Counted from the first letter of the stretch, positions 14,878-24,556 are shown. The stretch is DNA of 24,859 nucleotides from an uncultured Christensenella sp. (GCA_910579295.1 CAJTTC010000022.1:1-24859); one strand, 5' to 3'. Notes: generated by a model from the sequence alone, not told the origin. Program-made: numbers and translations.

Positions 14878-16317
14878 TTATTTGTAGTATCCGCAGGCGA
14901 ACAGCCATTGGTTTGTATCGTTGGAGTTATATCCTATTCCCTCCAAAAAGCCGTAGCCGTCGTAGAAATACGATTCACGCTTACTGTATGCTTGCAGAAA
15001 ATCTTTTAATTCCTGCGTTACGGCATACACCCCGTCGCCGTTTACATAGTCCACGTATGATTTTGAGTTTTTGTAATAGCTTGCGCCGGGATAATTGATA
15101 TTTACCAGCCCCGCATATCCCTGTATCATAAACGTGTAATTATACTTGCCCAAATACAGGTTTAATCCGCGCGACGGCGTACCGTCAGGTCCCGTGCCCT
15201 CGCTCGACATAGTCTGAAAATCTATTACCTGTATGCCGCTCGGAGAAATTATCGCGCCCTTTATCTTGGCGTAAAGTATAGTTTCAGTCATCGCGCCGTT
15301 CTCGTCAAGCATATGGTAATAGCCGTCGTCACTGTTGAAGCCTACGCGCTCGCCGCGCAATACGCCGTCGGGGTCGTCGTCGGCAATATATCCGAACGTC
15401 TGACCGTCGTACGTCGGGGTCTGCTTAAACTCTTCCTTGGGCATAAACAGCTCGTATTCGGTTTCTTCGCCGAAATCGTAGTCGCTGTCGCGCGCCACGC
15501 ATAAATCTACCACGACGGGATAGCCTACCCTGCTGTCGCACATCAGCTCGAACGCACATAGGAAAGTCGTCGCATACGCGCTTATTTTGTATTTAAAATT
15601 TTTGGTGAATACCGAACACGCCGCGTCCTCCGTAGAGTTTACCGATTCCATTACCCTGTCCGTCTCTATCCACCCCTTATTGGCATTGTGAACGTCAATT
15701 CGCGGGTTGATTTCGTTAGCCGTTATATCTGCCCAGGACTCTATATAATATTCGCCCGTTACGGGAGGCGCATACGTGCAGTAAATTTTCTGCGAGGCGC
15801 TGTTGAGAGTTAATCTGTAAACCGCGCCCGTCTTGGTAAGATTGAGCGAGTTCTCGTACCACCCCGTGCCCGCGCCCGAAGCCTTGGAAATTTCGTAGAT
15901 AGGAATTACCACCGACCTTTCGTCGTTTGTAGCCGTGAACGCATTGGGATTGTACGCGTAGCCCTCGGGCAGACTGTCAATCGTTATGGCATAGTCGCCG
16001 TCAAGTCCTTCAGCCTCAGCTACGCCGTCAGTATTAAACGGGACTTCGATTACGCTGCCGTCGTCCTTAGACGTCCAGAGCGCAGTCGTGCCGTCCGAAG
16101 AGAATATAGGGAAAGGCGCGTTACGGCTTACCTCCCACAATGATACCGTGAAAGGCGTATCGTCATTATCGCCCGGATCGACAGGCGGTGGATTGGGGTC
16201 GACTATCGGAGGTTCAACCACGGGAGGTTTGTCTCCGCCGTTCGGCGGAGTTACCGTGCACCCCGCAATCCCTATTGATATTAAAAATGATAAAAATATT
16301 AATAAAAACTTTTTCAT
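14878..16317 (-). CDS. Lipoprotein of unknown function, last gene of the MoxR/vWA operon
   Basis: A 479-residue predicted lipoprotein. Signal peptide MKKFLLIFLSFLISIGIAGC has a classic lipobox (IAGC, Cys20). A Pro-rich spacer follows (residues 21-53, with PPVVEPPIVDPNPPPVDPG) and would hold the domain away from the membrane. The rest is one large beta-rich region with many Tyr, Gly and Asp and five scattered Cys after the lipobox. I recognise no domain. The start overlaps the stop of the double-vWA gene by ATGA (16314-16317), so translation is probably coupled and the protein is very likely part of the same system. A terminator follows directly. It could be a substrate, a receptor or an outer component of the MoxR/vWA machine. 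Confidence 0.85.
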   Translation of the reverse strand: MKKFLLIFLSFLISIGIAGCTVTPPNGGDKPPVVEPPIVDPNPPPVDPGDNDDTPFTVSLWEVSRNAPFPIFSSDGTTALWTSKDDGSVIEVPFNTDGVAEAEGLDGDYAITIDSLPEGYAYNPNAFTATNDERSVVIPIYEISKASGAGTGWYENSLNLTKTGAVYRLTLNSASQKIYCTYAPPVTGEYYIESWADITANEINPRIDVHNANKGWIETDRVMESVNSTEDAACSVFTKNFKYKISAYATTFLCAFELMCDSRVGYPVVVDLCVARDSDYDFGEETEYELFMPKEEFKQTPTYDGQTFGYIADDDPDGVLRGERVGFNSDDGYYHMLDENGAMTETILYAKIKGAIISPSGIQVIDFQTMSSEGTGPDGTPSRGLNLYLGKYNYTFMIQGYAGLVNINYPGASYYKNSKSYVDYVNGDGVYAVTQELKDFLQAYSKRESYFYDGYGFLEGIGYNSNDTNQWLFACGYYK

Positions 16318-19037
16318 TTTTTGCCTTTATCTTTCTTTGTGCCCCTGCCAAACCCAAACAGGCTGACAATGTCTTTCCATTTGAGTTTTCTTATTATAAT
16401 ATCGACTACAAACAGTATGACTGCGGTCGCCATAAGAGGCATTCCGAGGCGTAACACGTACGTCTCCTGCTCGTTTTCGTCGTTTTCTATCGTCAGTTTA
16501 CCGTCTAAACTTACCGTACCGTCGCCGCCAAGCATTTTATAGAGCACCGCGGCGTCGTATACCTCGAACGAATTGTATTCGGGCTCGTAGGGGACGTCTA
16601 AAAATACGTCGGTTGTGTAATCGGCTCCGCCGTACGAATAGATCAACTTTATGCCGTATCTGCCTATCTCGTTCGCTTTGAATTGCTGATAGTATGACAT
16701 CGAGTCAAACGTAAGCGTATGCGTTTCCTTTACGCCCGACGGCGAAGTGACCTCCATTCGCGCGGTGGCACGTGAGCGCACCTCGCCCGGGGTCAACTGT
16801 ATTATCGCGCTCTTACCCGCAAGCTCCGTATTTACCGTGAACGGCGCGTCTATCTTCTCTTCGGGCACTGCGTAAGTCAATACGTTTCTGAAAAATGCGT
16901 CGTTCCTCTCGGATTTATCTCCTCCGTATTTGCGCAATTCCGACACTCTGCCCGTAAAGCTTGCAACCCTGCCGTTGCCGTAATTCCAATATGCGAATAA
17001 CGGCAAGTCGAGATTTACCCTCGATTCATCGATTACATATTCGTAATTGACGCTGAGCACGGTCGTCGCGCTCGACTTTGCTCTGCTTAAAACGTAGTAG
17101 TTTACAAAATCGCTGTTGGTCGAGAAGCCTACGTCGGCGAGATTTTTATCCTCGTTGCCCGCCACTATTTCGTCGCGGGGCTTGCTTAACGTTACCCACG
17201 TATCTTCGGTCACTTCCGCGTCGTCGTTCTCTTCGAGTATTTCGCCGAAAATTATGCCCGCAAGCGCGTCGTCGTTCTGCGCCCAATAATAAGTGCCGCC
17301 GCCCTGCTTTGCAAGATTGCGCATTGAGTCTCTGTAATCGTCGTTGCCGCCGCTCACGCAGATTACCGAAGTATATATTCTGTATCCGCGCATAGTCTGA
17401 ACGAGAGAAACGCACTCGTTATTGTCCTCCGAATCCTCTCCCGTATAGCTGTCGTACGATATACCGTCGGATATCAGCATAACCTGCTTTTCGGAATAGT
17501 TGAGCGACTTAATCATATTGAAAGCTCTGTTCAAGCCCGCCGAAATCAGCGTTCCCTGCTCGAATTTCAGCCCGTCGATATAGTTTAACACGTCCTCGCG
17601 GTTTCTCAGACTTGTGGGGGGAAGCACCTGTTCGGTAGACCCTGAAAAGGCAACCACGCTTACGTAATCGTCGTCGCTGAGCGTCTTTAACAGCCCTTTC
17701 GCCGCCTGTTTAGCCAAACGCATACGCGACCACATATTCATACTGTACGACACGTCGATGACAATTGTGAACAGCTTGGGATTGTCCACCGCGTCGCCGA
17801 ACCTTACGGGAAGCATATCGTCAAGCTGTTTGAGCGTGCCGTCCGTCTTGTCCTGTATGAACATATTGCCGAACGTTACGACGCTTTTGCCGAACGCCGA
17901 CACAGCCGTGTTTATATTCTGCATAAACGATTCGTATCTGTACGGCATAACTTCGGTAAGATCTATGTCGGACAGCACTATCTCGTCGTAACCGCAAAGC
18001 TCTTCAAGCGTATAAGGCGTATCCGCGTCGTTGATATAGCTGTCTATTTCCGCGCTCTCGCCGTAAATCTTCTCTACGTATTCCGCGTCCTCATTCTTAC
18101 TGCCGACGAACAGCACCTTTACTTCGCCCGAAACAGTCTGCGTAAACGAATAGTTATTGTTTAACGAACTTTCGTCGCTCTCGTCTATTATCTTTACTTC
18201 GTAGTTGAACACGCCCATTTCAGCCGTGTCAAGCTCGAACGAAACGGTTGAAGTGCCCATAGGGAACGACCTGTTTTTCTTGGTCTTATCCTCTAAAATT
18301 TCTCCGTTTTTATAGATTTCGACCGTCGTATTGCTCGTTGCAAAGCTGCTGTCTACCGTAACCGAAACTTCCTCTTTGTGCCCGAGGTAGGTCTTACGCG
18401 TATAATCCGCGCCCGAAATCTGAACCTCCTTGGCGTTTGGCGAGAGCGTATCGTCAAGGAAAATAGCGTCGACGTGGATATTCTGCCCCTGTAAATTTGT
18501 TACCGTGCGCCGCAATTCGCTTTCGTCGCCCGAATAAGTCTGCTTGCCGTCGGTTATTACCACAAGCCTCTTGATTACGCCGTCTTTGAAGAGCGTTCCC
18601 GCATATTCCATAGCTTCGGCAATGTTGGTTTCACTGTCGTCAACCTGAGCCGTCTTTACCGACTTCAACGAGCCGCCGAGAGAAGTGAGCTGAACGCAGT
18701 CTTTGCCGAAACAGAGCACTCCCATCTTGGAATTTCTGGGAAGGTTTCTGCTTAAATCGCGGATATAGTTATCCACCGTATCGAGGTTTTTATTTGCCGA
18801 ATACGAAACGTCCGCCAAAACGTAGACGTTGGTTTCGGTTATAACCGTAACGACCTGCGTGCCCGCGGCGGCGAACGCTATTATAACCGCCATAAGCACG
18901 TGCAGAGCCATAGAAGCTATGTTATGCCCGTTTGCGTTCTCCTTCTTTATCGCCAGAAAAAACGGTACTGTTATAAGAGCGAGCAACGGGATTATTATAA
19001 ATAATAAGTATACGTTATCGAAGTTGATACTGCTCAT
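16314..19037 (-). CDS. Membrane protein with two vWA domains around an amidotransferase-like region
   Basis: A 907-residue membrane-anchored protein. Two N-terminal helices lie near residues 10-30 and 42-60. The first vWA domain has a complete MIDAS: DVSYS at 76-80, T137 in SETNIAEA and D163 in ITDGKQT. An amidotransferase-like fold follows at about 305-410 (KVLFVGSKNEDAEYVEKIYG, YDEIVLSDIDL). The second vWA also has a full MIDAS: DVSYS at 428-432, T496 in EQGTLISAG and D524 in ISDGISYD. A C-terminal helix (about 850-875) precedes a basic tail. MIDAS sites bind divalent metal and protein ligands. The ATG at 19037 is preferred over the TTG at 19064; it lies 23 bases inside the upstream vWA gene. 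It is coupled to the lipoprotein gene by ATGA. The architecture is known among MoxR-linked vWA proteins; the target is unknown. Confidence 0.9.
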   Translation of the reverse strand: MSSINFDNVYLLFIIIPLLALITVPFFLAIKKENANGHNIASMALHVLMAVIIAFAAAGTQVVTVITETNVYVLADVSYSANKNLDTVDNYIRDLSRNLPRNSKMGVLCFGKDCVQLTSLGGSLKSVKTAQVDDSETNIAEAMEYAGTLFKDGVIKRLVVITDGKQTYSGDESELRRTVTNLQGQNIHVDAIFLDDTLSPNAKEVQISGADYTRKTYLGHKEEVSVTVDSSFATSNTTVEIYKNGEILEDKTKKNRSFPMGTSTVSFELDTAEMGVFNYEVKIIDESDESSLNNNYSFTQTVSGEVKVLFVGSKNEDAEYVEKIYGESAEIDSYINDADTPYTLEELCGYDEIVLSDIDLTEVMPYRYESFMQNINTAVSAFGKSVVTFGNMFIQDKTDGTLKQLDDMLPVRFGDAVDNPKLFTIVIDVSYSMNMWSRMRLAKQAAKGLLKTLSDDDYVSVVAFSGSTEQVLPPTSLRNREDVLNYIDGLKFEQGTLISAGLNRAFNMIKSLNYSEKQVMLISDGISYDSYTGEDSEDNNECVSLVQTMRGYRIYTSVICVSGGNDDYRDSMRNLAKQGGGTYYWAQNDDALAGIIFGEILEENDDAEVTEDTWVTLSKPRDEIVAGNEDKNLADVGFSTNSDFVNYYVLSRAKSSATTVLSVNYEYVIDESRVNLDLPLFAYWNYGNGRVASFTGRVSELRKYGGDKSERNDAFFRNVLTYAVPEEKIDAPFTVNTELAGKSAIIQLTPGEVRSRATARMEVTSPSGVKETHTLTFDSMSYYQQFKANEIGRYGIKLIYSYGGADYTTDVFLDVPYEPEYNSFEVYDAAVLYKMLGGDGTVSLDGKLTIENDENEQETYVLRLGMPLMATAVILFVVDIIIRKLKWKDIVSLFGFGRGTKKDKGKK

Positions 19038-20943
19038 AACAATAAACCACCCAATCTGCCGCAAACACTACTGCCAGCAGTATAAATATCGCCAGAAGAT
19101 CGTCGTAAATTCCGTTTCTGCGCTTGTTGCCCGCTTCGCCCTCCAAGCTGAACGAAAGCTCGCTCTCTTCCGTAGGTACACTCTCCTCCGAAGGAAGATA
19201 CGAATAAACGCTGTACTCCCTTGAATTGTCCCCCGTCGACAACGTTATCACATACGTTCCGACCTCGCTAAGCGCAAGTTCGCAAACGGCGCTCGTCGGA
19301 TCGAGGTAATTTACGTTGCCCTCGGGACTGTCTACGCGAATACTCTGACAGTTTGCGGGCACGCTGATTTCAAGCGTGTTTCCGCAATAGGTCAAAGTGT
19401 TCTCTATTACGTTGGGGAAAGTGAAGTTTAATAGATTTCTGAATAAAATTACGTAGTCCGTCAACAGCGCGCTGTCCGACCAATGCACGTCGTATGCAAA
19501 CACTACTTCACGGTTATTATAGTCGTTAGTTCCCGCAAAAACCACGGGCGAGCCGCCGGCGTAAAGCAGAGTAGTAAAGCTGTTGTACAGCCTGCACTGC
19601 TGATACTTATTCGCAACCGTAATGCCCGAATAGCCCCTTTCGTCGCGGCTCATAGACTCGGTAAGCTTTTTGACGACCGACGAAGTGCTCGTGTTGAATT
19701 TCAGCTTGATAGTGCCGCCCGTGCCCAAATCAACCTCGTCCTGCAACGCAAAGCCCGAGCCTGCAACGCTTGCCGTAGGATTGAGCAGCCACACCGCGCT
19801 GTTGCGGGGAAGACTTTCGGGCGTGCACGATTCGTATATGAACAGACCGTAGTCCTTGCTCAGATACGCGTCCTCGTCTCGCTTATATTCTCTTGCGGTA
19901 ACTTTGCTGACTATAGCGTTGCCCGCCGATTGAAGCGCCGCCTCAACGAAAATCGAGGGCTCGTCACTTACAAGCAACACGGTATAGGAATTTTCATATT
20001 GAACGTTGTAGACGGTTATCTGATTGTCGTACGACAGAGAGTCCTCCTCGACGATTACGACCTTTACCGACTGATAATTATTCTGTTCGGCGGTGAGCAC
20101 AACCTCGGTAGGCTGTAATTTAACGACGTCAACCGTCCGCGTATCCGCCGCCTCTTCCGCTCCGTCGACGTATAGCTCTACCGTAAGCTTGGCGTCGCTC
20201 TCGTAAGACATTACGTATGCGCTGACTTCGAGCTTATCATCAACCACGTTACAGCTTATACGGTAACCGTCGTCGTTTCCGTCCTCGGCTGAACCGCCGT
20301 AAACGGCGTAGTTCTCTTCCTTAGAGGAAACGTTGATTACGTTTACGTTCTCGCTGTCTTTAAAGGACTTGTCCGTTACCAGATAGGTTAATACGGAAGT
20401 GTTTTCGTTAAAATAGTTCTGCGCAACGCCTATCGCGTCGGTGTAGCCCGCAACCGTGTACGAAGCCGAAACGTCGTTAAGAAGCGTAAGCGCGCGCTCC
20501 TTGTCCGTTATACCTTCAAAAATTCTGTCGGTGGTATTGCCCACAAATACAAGAGTGTACGCGCTACCTTTCATCGAATTGTTGATTACCGCAGAAATTT
20601 CTCCCTTGGCTGTTTCAAACCTCGTCACGCCGTCGCGCTCTATATTCATACTGCCCGAGCCGTCGAGGACAAAGCAGTAATCGTGCGCCGCGTTTCTGAT
20701 AAACAGCACGGGCTGGGATACCGCCAACGAAATGAACAGCACTGCGATAATCTGCAAAATAAGGCTGATTATGCCCATCAGCTTGTTTATGGGCAACCTC
20801 TTTTTCAAAAATCTTTCGCTGAGCGTCCACAGATAAGTCGACGTTACGACCTGCTCGGTATACTTATTCTTTATAATATATATAGCTATTAAAATGGGAA
20901 TGCCGATAAGCCCAAGCAAGCCCAAAGGATAGACAAAACTCAT
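19015..20943 (-). CDS. BatA-like vWA membrane protein
   Basis: A 642-residue protein opening MSFVYPLGLLGLIGIPILIA, the BatA-type N-terminus with a first membrane segment (residues 5-24) and a second at about 56-76. The vWA domain follows with MIDAS residues D94, S96 and S98 (LDGSGSM), T168 (GYTDA) and D191 (LVTDKS). The middle part includes an amidotransferase-like region (SYTVLLVSDEPSIFVEAALQ). A last helix lies at about 614-634 before a short tail. This places the vWA domain between membrane segments, facing outside if the topology is as in Bat proteins. It overlaps the DUF58 gene by ATGA (20940-20943) and the double-vWA gene by 23 bases, so the three are probably made in fixed ratio. Confidence 0.9.
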   Translation of the reverse strand: MSFVYPLGLLGLIGIPILIAIYIIKNKYTEQVVTSTYLWTLSERFLKKRLPINKLMGIISLILQIIAVLFISLAVSQPVLFIRNAAHDYCFVLDGSGSMNIERDGVTRFETAKGEISAVINNSMKGSAYTLVFVGNTTDRIFEGITDKERALTLLNDVSASYTVAGYTDAIGVAQNYFNENTSVLTYLVTDKSFKDSENVNVINVSSKEENYAVYGGSAEDGNDDGYRISCNVVDDKLEVSAYVMSYESDAKLTVELYVDGAEEAADTRTVDVVKLQPTEVVLTAEQNNYQSVKVVIVEEDSLSYDNQITVYNVQYENSYTVLLVSDEPSIFVEAALQSAGNAIVSKVTAREYKRDEDAYLSKDYGLFIYESCTPESLPRNSAVWLLNPTASVAGSGFALQDEVDLGTGGTIKLKFNTSTSSVVKKLTESMSRDERGYSGITVANKYQQCRLYNSFTTLLYAGGSPVVFAGTNDYNNREVVFAYDVHWSDSALLTDYVILFRNLLNFTFPNVIENTLTYCGNTLEISVPANCQSIRVDSPEGNVNYLDPTSAVCELALSEVGTYVITLSTGDNSREYSVYSYLPSEESVPTEESELSFSLEGEAGNKRRNGIYDDLLAIFILLAVVFAADWVVYCYEQYQLR

Positions 20944-21824
20944 TTAAGCACCCCCATTGTTATTAATTTATTGAAGAAAATTTCCGTGACGGAATCAGCC
21001 GAGGAACACAGCATATAGTCCGCGCCGCGTGCATGACAGCACTCGCGTATCTTGCCCGTCGCATAGTCGAGAGCCATTTTATACGCCTTGATTATCTCCC
21101 TGTTGATATTTTTGCGGTACGACCTCTCGTTGTTTTCGGAATCGAAGAAGTGCATCTTACCGCGCGCCTTGGGATTGAGCTCTTCGGAGGATAAAATCTG
21201 TATACAGAATACGTCGCGCTTTTTATCCGCAAGGTAATTGACGGCGTCCTCGTAATTATTATCCGTCAAAAAGTCGGATATTATTATCGACATTCCGTCG
21301 CCGTAGCCAACCTTGGAGGGCAGAATAGCCTCCGACATATAGCTGTCGCCGACAAACTCTATATCGTTGAGCTTGCCTATGGAGTTGATATACGCTTCCT
21401 TGCCGAGCATACCCGAAATAACTTCCTCTATATGCTTTTCGTGGATAGCATATATTGAAACCTTATCCATTTCGTTGACGGAGAGATAAGCAAGCGCCGC
21501 GGCTATCTTTATAGCCTGCACGTCTTTTTTGCCCTTTCCGTAGCTCATTGAACGGCTTGCGTCGATATAGATTTTCGTGTGCCTCTGGCGCTCGTCGAGA
21601 TAAAGCTTTAAATAGAGCTTTTCAAAACGCGCAAAAGCGTTCCAGTCGATTTTGGTTATATCATCGCCCGGAATATAGTCGCGGAAATCCGCATATTCGC
21701 ACGACGACCCGAAATTCTTCGTCTGGTGGTTTCCGCCGAATAAGCCCGCAACGTTATTTTTTACCAGAGTTTGCAGCATTTCCAATTCCTGCAAAAACTC
21801 TTCGTTGATTACAAGTCCGCTCAT
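20940..21824 (-). CDS. DUF58-family protein (vWA-like partner of MoxR)
   Basis: A 294-residue soluble protein with the DUF58 signature CEYADFRDYIPGDDITKIDW (residues 42-61), followed by NAFARFEKLYLK and a MIDAS-type DASRS at 88-92. DUF58 proteins are almost always encoded next to MoxR ATPases and are thought to couple the ATPase to membrane vWA partners. The start at 21824 (ATG) is chosen over a TTG at 21848; neither has a strong ribosome site, so the exact start is uncertain by 8 codons. The gene follows the MoxR gene with a gap of about 60 bases and overlaps the BatA-like gene by four bases. Confidence 0.92.
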   Translation of the reverse strand: MSGLVINEEFLQELEMLQTLVKNNVAGLFGGNHQTKNFGSSCEYADFRDYIPGDDITKIDWNAFARFEKLYLKLYLDERQRHTKIYIDASRSMSYGKGKKDVQAIKIAAALAYLSVNEMDKVSIYAIHEKHIEEVISGMLGKEAYINSIGKLNDIEFVGDSYMSEAILPSKVGYGDGMSIIISDFLTDNNYEDAVNYLADKKRDVFCIQILSSEELNPKARGKMHFFDSENNERSYRKNINREIIKAYKMALDYATGKIRECCHARGADYMLCSSADSVTEIFFNKLITMGVLK

Positions 21825-21884
21825 TACAATCAAAATCCGAATTATCAACCGCGTTACGGCTGACGCTTCGGCATACTCTTTCCC

Positions 21885-22904
21885 TTAGTTATGCTTCAAA
21901 TCCGAAACAAGTAATTTAATTACGTCGTCAACGCCGAGCTTCTCGCTTACGGCATTGTAGTTTATCTTAATTCTGTGCCTTAAAACGGGATATGCCAACG
22001 TCTTGATATCGTCGTAAGAAACGTTGTAGTTGCCGTTCATAAGAGCGCGCACCTTAGCGCAAGTGATAAGAGCCTGCGCCGCACGGGGCGAAGCGCCGTA
22101 CTTGATATACTTCTTCGCCACCGACGAAGCCGCATCAAGCTCGGGGTGAGTGCTCGATACAAGATTGACCGCAAAATCCAGAACCTCGTCTATGACGGGA
22201 ACGGTCTTTGCGAGCTCGCGCATTTCGAGAATGGTCTTGCCGTCAATAACCGCCGTTGCCGTTTCGTCCAGAGTTATCTGCGTCATATTGACAATGCCTT
22301 TAAGCTCTTCAACGGTGGGGAACTTGACGATAAGCTTGAACATAAACCTGTCCATCTGCGCTTCGGGCAGAGGATAAGTACCGTCCTGCTCGATAGGGTT
22401 CTCGGTTGCGAGCACGAAGAAAGGCTCTTCAAGCGGATAGGTCTGCTTAGCTACCGTTACTTTGTGCTCCTGCATAACCTCGAGCATCGCCGACTGCGTT
22501 TTGGGAGTTGCACGGTTGATTTCGTCCGCAAGCACAAGGTTTGCGAATATCGGTCCGCGCTGGAACACGGTATTCATTTTACCGCTCTCACCCTTTTCGA
22601 TAACGTTCGTACCCGTAACGTCCGACGGCATAAGGTCGGGCGTAAACTGTATACGCGAGAAAGGCAGACTTAAAGTCTTTCCGAGCGAACGCACCAGACG
22701 CGTTTTACCTACGCCGGGCACGCCCTCCAAGAGCACGTTACCACCCGCGATTATCGCGACTATTACGTTATCTATAATATCGTCCTGTCCGACGACGTCT
22801 TTATGAAGCTCGGATTTGATTATAGAAATCGATTGGCTGAACTGCTTTACTTTCTCCGCATTTTCAGACGTTACAGTGTTTTCCGTTTTATTGACGTTTG
22901 CCAT
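21885..22904 (-). CDS. MoxR-family AAA+ ATPase
   Basis: A 339-residue AAA+ ATPase of the MoxR family (AAA_3). Walker A GVPGVGKT at 61-68, the MoxR stretch FTPDLMPSDVTGTNVI at 87-102, FQRGPIFANL, Walker B LVLADEINRA at 123-132, sensor-1 ATENP at 166-170, and sensor-2 GASPRAAQAL in the C-terminal lid. All ATPase residues are intact. MoxR proteins are hexameric chaperone-like motors that work with vWA proteins to mature or assemble target complexes. A good ribosome site (AAGGGGATT) precedes the ATG. It is the second gene of the operon, 16 bases after the membrane protein gene. The substrate is unknown. Confidence 0.96.
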   Translation of the reverse strand: MANVNKTENTVTSENAEKVKQFSQSISIIKSELHKDVVGQDDIIDNVIVAIIAGGNVLLEGVPGVGKTRLVRSLGKTLSLPFSRIQFTPDLMPSDVTGTNVIEKGESGKMNTVFQRGPIFANLVLADEINRATPKTQSAMLEVMQEHKVTVAKQTYPLEEPFFVLATENPIEQDGTYPLPEAQMDRFMFKLIVKFPTVEELKGIVNMTQITLDETATAVIDGKTILEMRELAKTVPVIDEVLDFAVNLVSSTHPELDAASSVAKKYIKYGASPRAAQALITCAKVRALMNGNYNVSYDDIKTLAYPVLRHRIKINYNAVSEKLGVDDVIKLLVSDLKHN

Positions 22905-22920
22905 TGTTAATCCCCTTTTG

Positions 22921-24534
22921 TTACTCGGCGGGCTTTTCTTCTTTAATGCCGTTGAGTAAAATTTTAAAATATTCTTCTATGAAGTCCACCAAATCCTGCG
23001 GAAGCTCGCCGCTCTGAATCCGGTCGTCTACTTTGCTGTAATAATCGTTATAAACTTTGCCGTACTCCACCTGCTCTCCCGACTCGGTATCGTAGATAAG
23101 GTCATTGCTGCCGTACTTATCGTCGCCGTCGCCCCAGCCCGGACGGTTAGGGTCGTCTTCGTTGTTGCCGCCATTGGGGTCGTTTATTTCGGGAATCAAA
23201 TCGTCGTACAGACCGCCCATATCCGTAATGGATACGCCGAAAATCTCGGCAAGCTTCTGCCTTACGTAGACGTCCATTATGCAGTTATATCCCTGCGTAA
23301 GCAGTCCGTCAACGGCTGAATTTTTCAAATCGGAATCGTAAGCAAGCTTTAAGCTGTTTTCGTTGCCCTCGTTCAGTCCGCTTGCAAGATATCCGCCTTG
23401 CAAAAATCTGTTATAAACGGAGTTGACGTTTCTCTGCAAGTTGCCCAAAGCGACGTACAGCTCGTCCTCTGCGTCCACCTCGTCGGCTAAATCGGTCAAC
23501 GCCGCGCTGAGCTTATTTTTAAATTCCAGCACAGCCTCGCCGTGCACAAGCGTTTGGCTCGAACCGTCGATAATCTCGTCGGTAAATTTGTGAGCTTCAA
23601 ACGAAGCGGTAAAATAGCGTTCGAGAGTATCGTCTATATTTGCATTTACTCTGCCGTACAAGCCCTTAACCATATCGAGGTCGATAAGCTTATAGCTGAA
23701 AGTTTTGTAGAGTATTACGCCCTCGACTATCGCTTTGGATAAATTTTCGTCAAATTCTTTTATCAAATCGCTTATCTTGCGGAATGAGTTAGCGTTATTG
23801 GTTAAACCGTCTATGGCGTAAATTGCCGTCTTTATAGCCGTATCAAGCTGACTTTTACGCTCTATATTGGGAAGCACTTTCTGATCTAAATCTTCAATTA
23901 CTTCAATGAAACCGTTCTTCAAGTCTTCCTGCAAATTCGAATTCATTATATCGCGCATAAGGTCGTACACCTGCGATTGCAGCTCCAACGTGTATTCGAA
24001 TTTGGGGTCAGCGTCGGGCTCTATTATGGGAGGCGGCTCTACGGGAGGCGGCTCTACGCGCGTCGGTATGCAGATCGAAGTAATAAACAGAGCCAAAGAA
24101 AGCGCTCCGATTACAACGTAGAACCATATCGCCGACAGCACCTTGCCGAAGCCGAGCTTGCGCCTGGGGAGATTTCCCAAACGGTTTTCGGTGTCCTCTC
24201 TGAGCAACGAAACGATGTCGCTCTGATCCTCGCCGTACTCTACTACCGTCTGAACGCGCTCGTTGAGTTTATAATCCTTGTCAAGCTTTTTTGCGATACT
24301 GACGTCCGACAATCGCAACTTGAATAAAATGCCGAACAGAGCGCCGCCGAACAAAAGCGCCGCGCCGACGCCAATCAAAATATAAAAGCCGAAATGTATA
24401 TTTATTGATTTGAGTTTTAAAGGCAACAGAACAGCTCCCACAGCCAATAAACCGCAGGACAGACCGAAAATGACGCTCTTTAAAACTGTCATTAATACAT
24501 ATTTTGTTTTGAGCCTTAAAAAATTCTTTTCCAT
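22921..24534 (-). CDS. Three-helix membrane protein, first gene of the MoxR/vWA operon
   Basis: A 537-residue protein with membrane segments near residues 15-38, 45-70 and 133-156. The loop between helices 2 and 3 (LSDVSIAKKLDKDYKLNERV) resembles the 'LD...LkERv' region of large membrane proteins found beside MoxR/vWA genes. After helix 3 come two VEPPP units, then a helical domain of about 300 residues (170-460, many Leu, Asp and Glu heptads, possible coiled coil), an acidic Gly/Asn/Asp linker and an acidic C-terminus. Three helices with an inside N-terminus would place this large domain outside. The start at 24534 is preferred because the ATG at 24558 overlaps the promoter -10 and would not be transcribed. 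No clear ribosome site is seen. The exact family is not certain. Confidence 0.85.
   Translation of the reverse strand: MEKNFLRLKTKYVLMTVLKSVIFGLSCGLLAVGAVLLPLKLKSINIHFGFYILIGVGAALLFGGALFGILFKLRLSDVSIAKKLDKDYKLNERVQTVVEYGEDQSDIVSLLREDTENRLGNLPRRKLGFGKVLSAIWFYVVIGALSLALFITSICIPTRVEPPPVEPPPIIEPDADPKFEYTLELQSQVYDLMRDIMNSNLQEDLKNGFIEVIEDLDQKVLPNIERKSQLDTAIKTAIYAIDGLTNNANSFRKISDLIKEFDENLSKAIVEGVILYKTFSYKLIDLDMVKGLYGRVNANIDDTLERYFTASFEAHKFTDEIIDGSSQTLVHGEAVLEFKNKLSAALTDLADEVDAEDELYVALGNLQRNVNSVYNRFLQGGYLASGLNEGNENSLKLAYDSDLKNSAVDGLLTQGYNCIMDVYVRQKLAEIFGVSITDMGGLYDDLIPEINDPNGGNNEDDPNRPGWGDGDDKYGSNDLIYDTESGEQVEYGKVYNDYYSKVDDRIQSGELPQDLVDFIEEYFKILLNGIKEEKPAE
24028..24057. repeat. 15-bp direct tandem repeat encoding VEPPP-VEPPP
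   Basis: GGGAGGCGGCTCTAC occurs twice in a row on the + strand. It encodes a doubled Val-Glu-Pro-Pro-Pro spacer right after the third membrane helix of the membrane protein. Confidence 0.85.
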
Positions 24535-24556
24535 AATGATAAAATATATTGTAGAC

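Noticed and set aside
19038..19064. TTG start nine codons upstream for the double-vWA protein
   Set aside because: It would increase overlap with the upstream gene, and the ATG at 19037 begins a BatA-like N-terminus directly.
19483..20118. 211-codon + strand open frame, and similar long + strand frames at 22146-22673 and 9875-10348
   Set aside because: They lie wholly antisense to well-supported minus-strand genes, have no recognisable domains or ribosome sites, and are rich in Arg, Leu and Val as expected for shadow frames.
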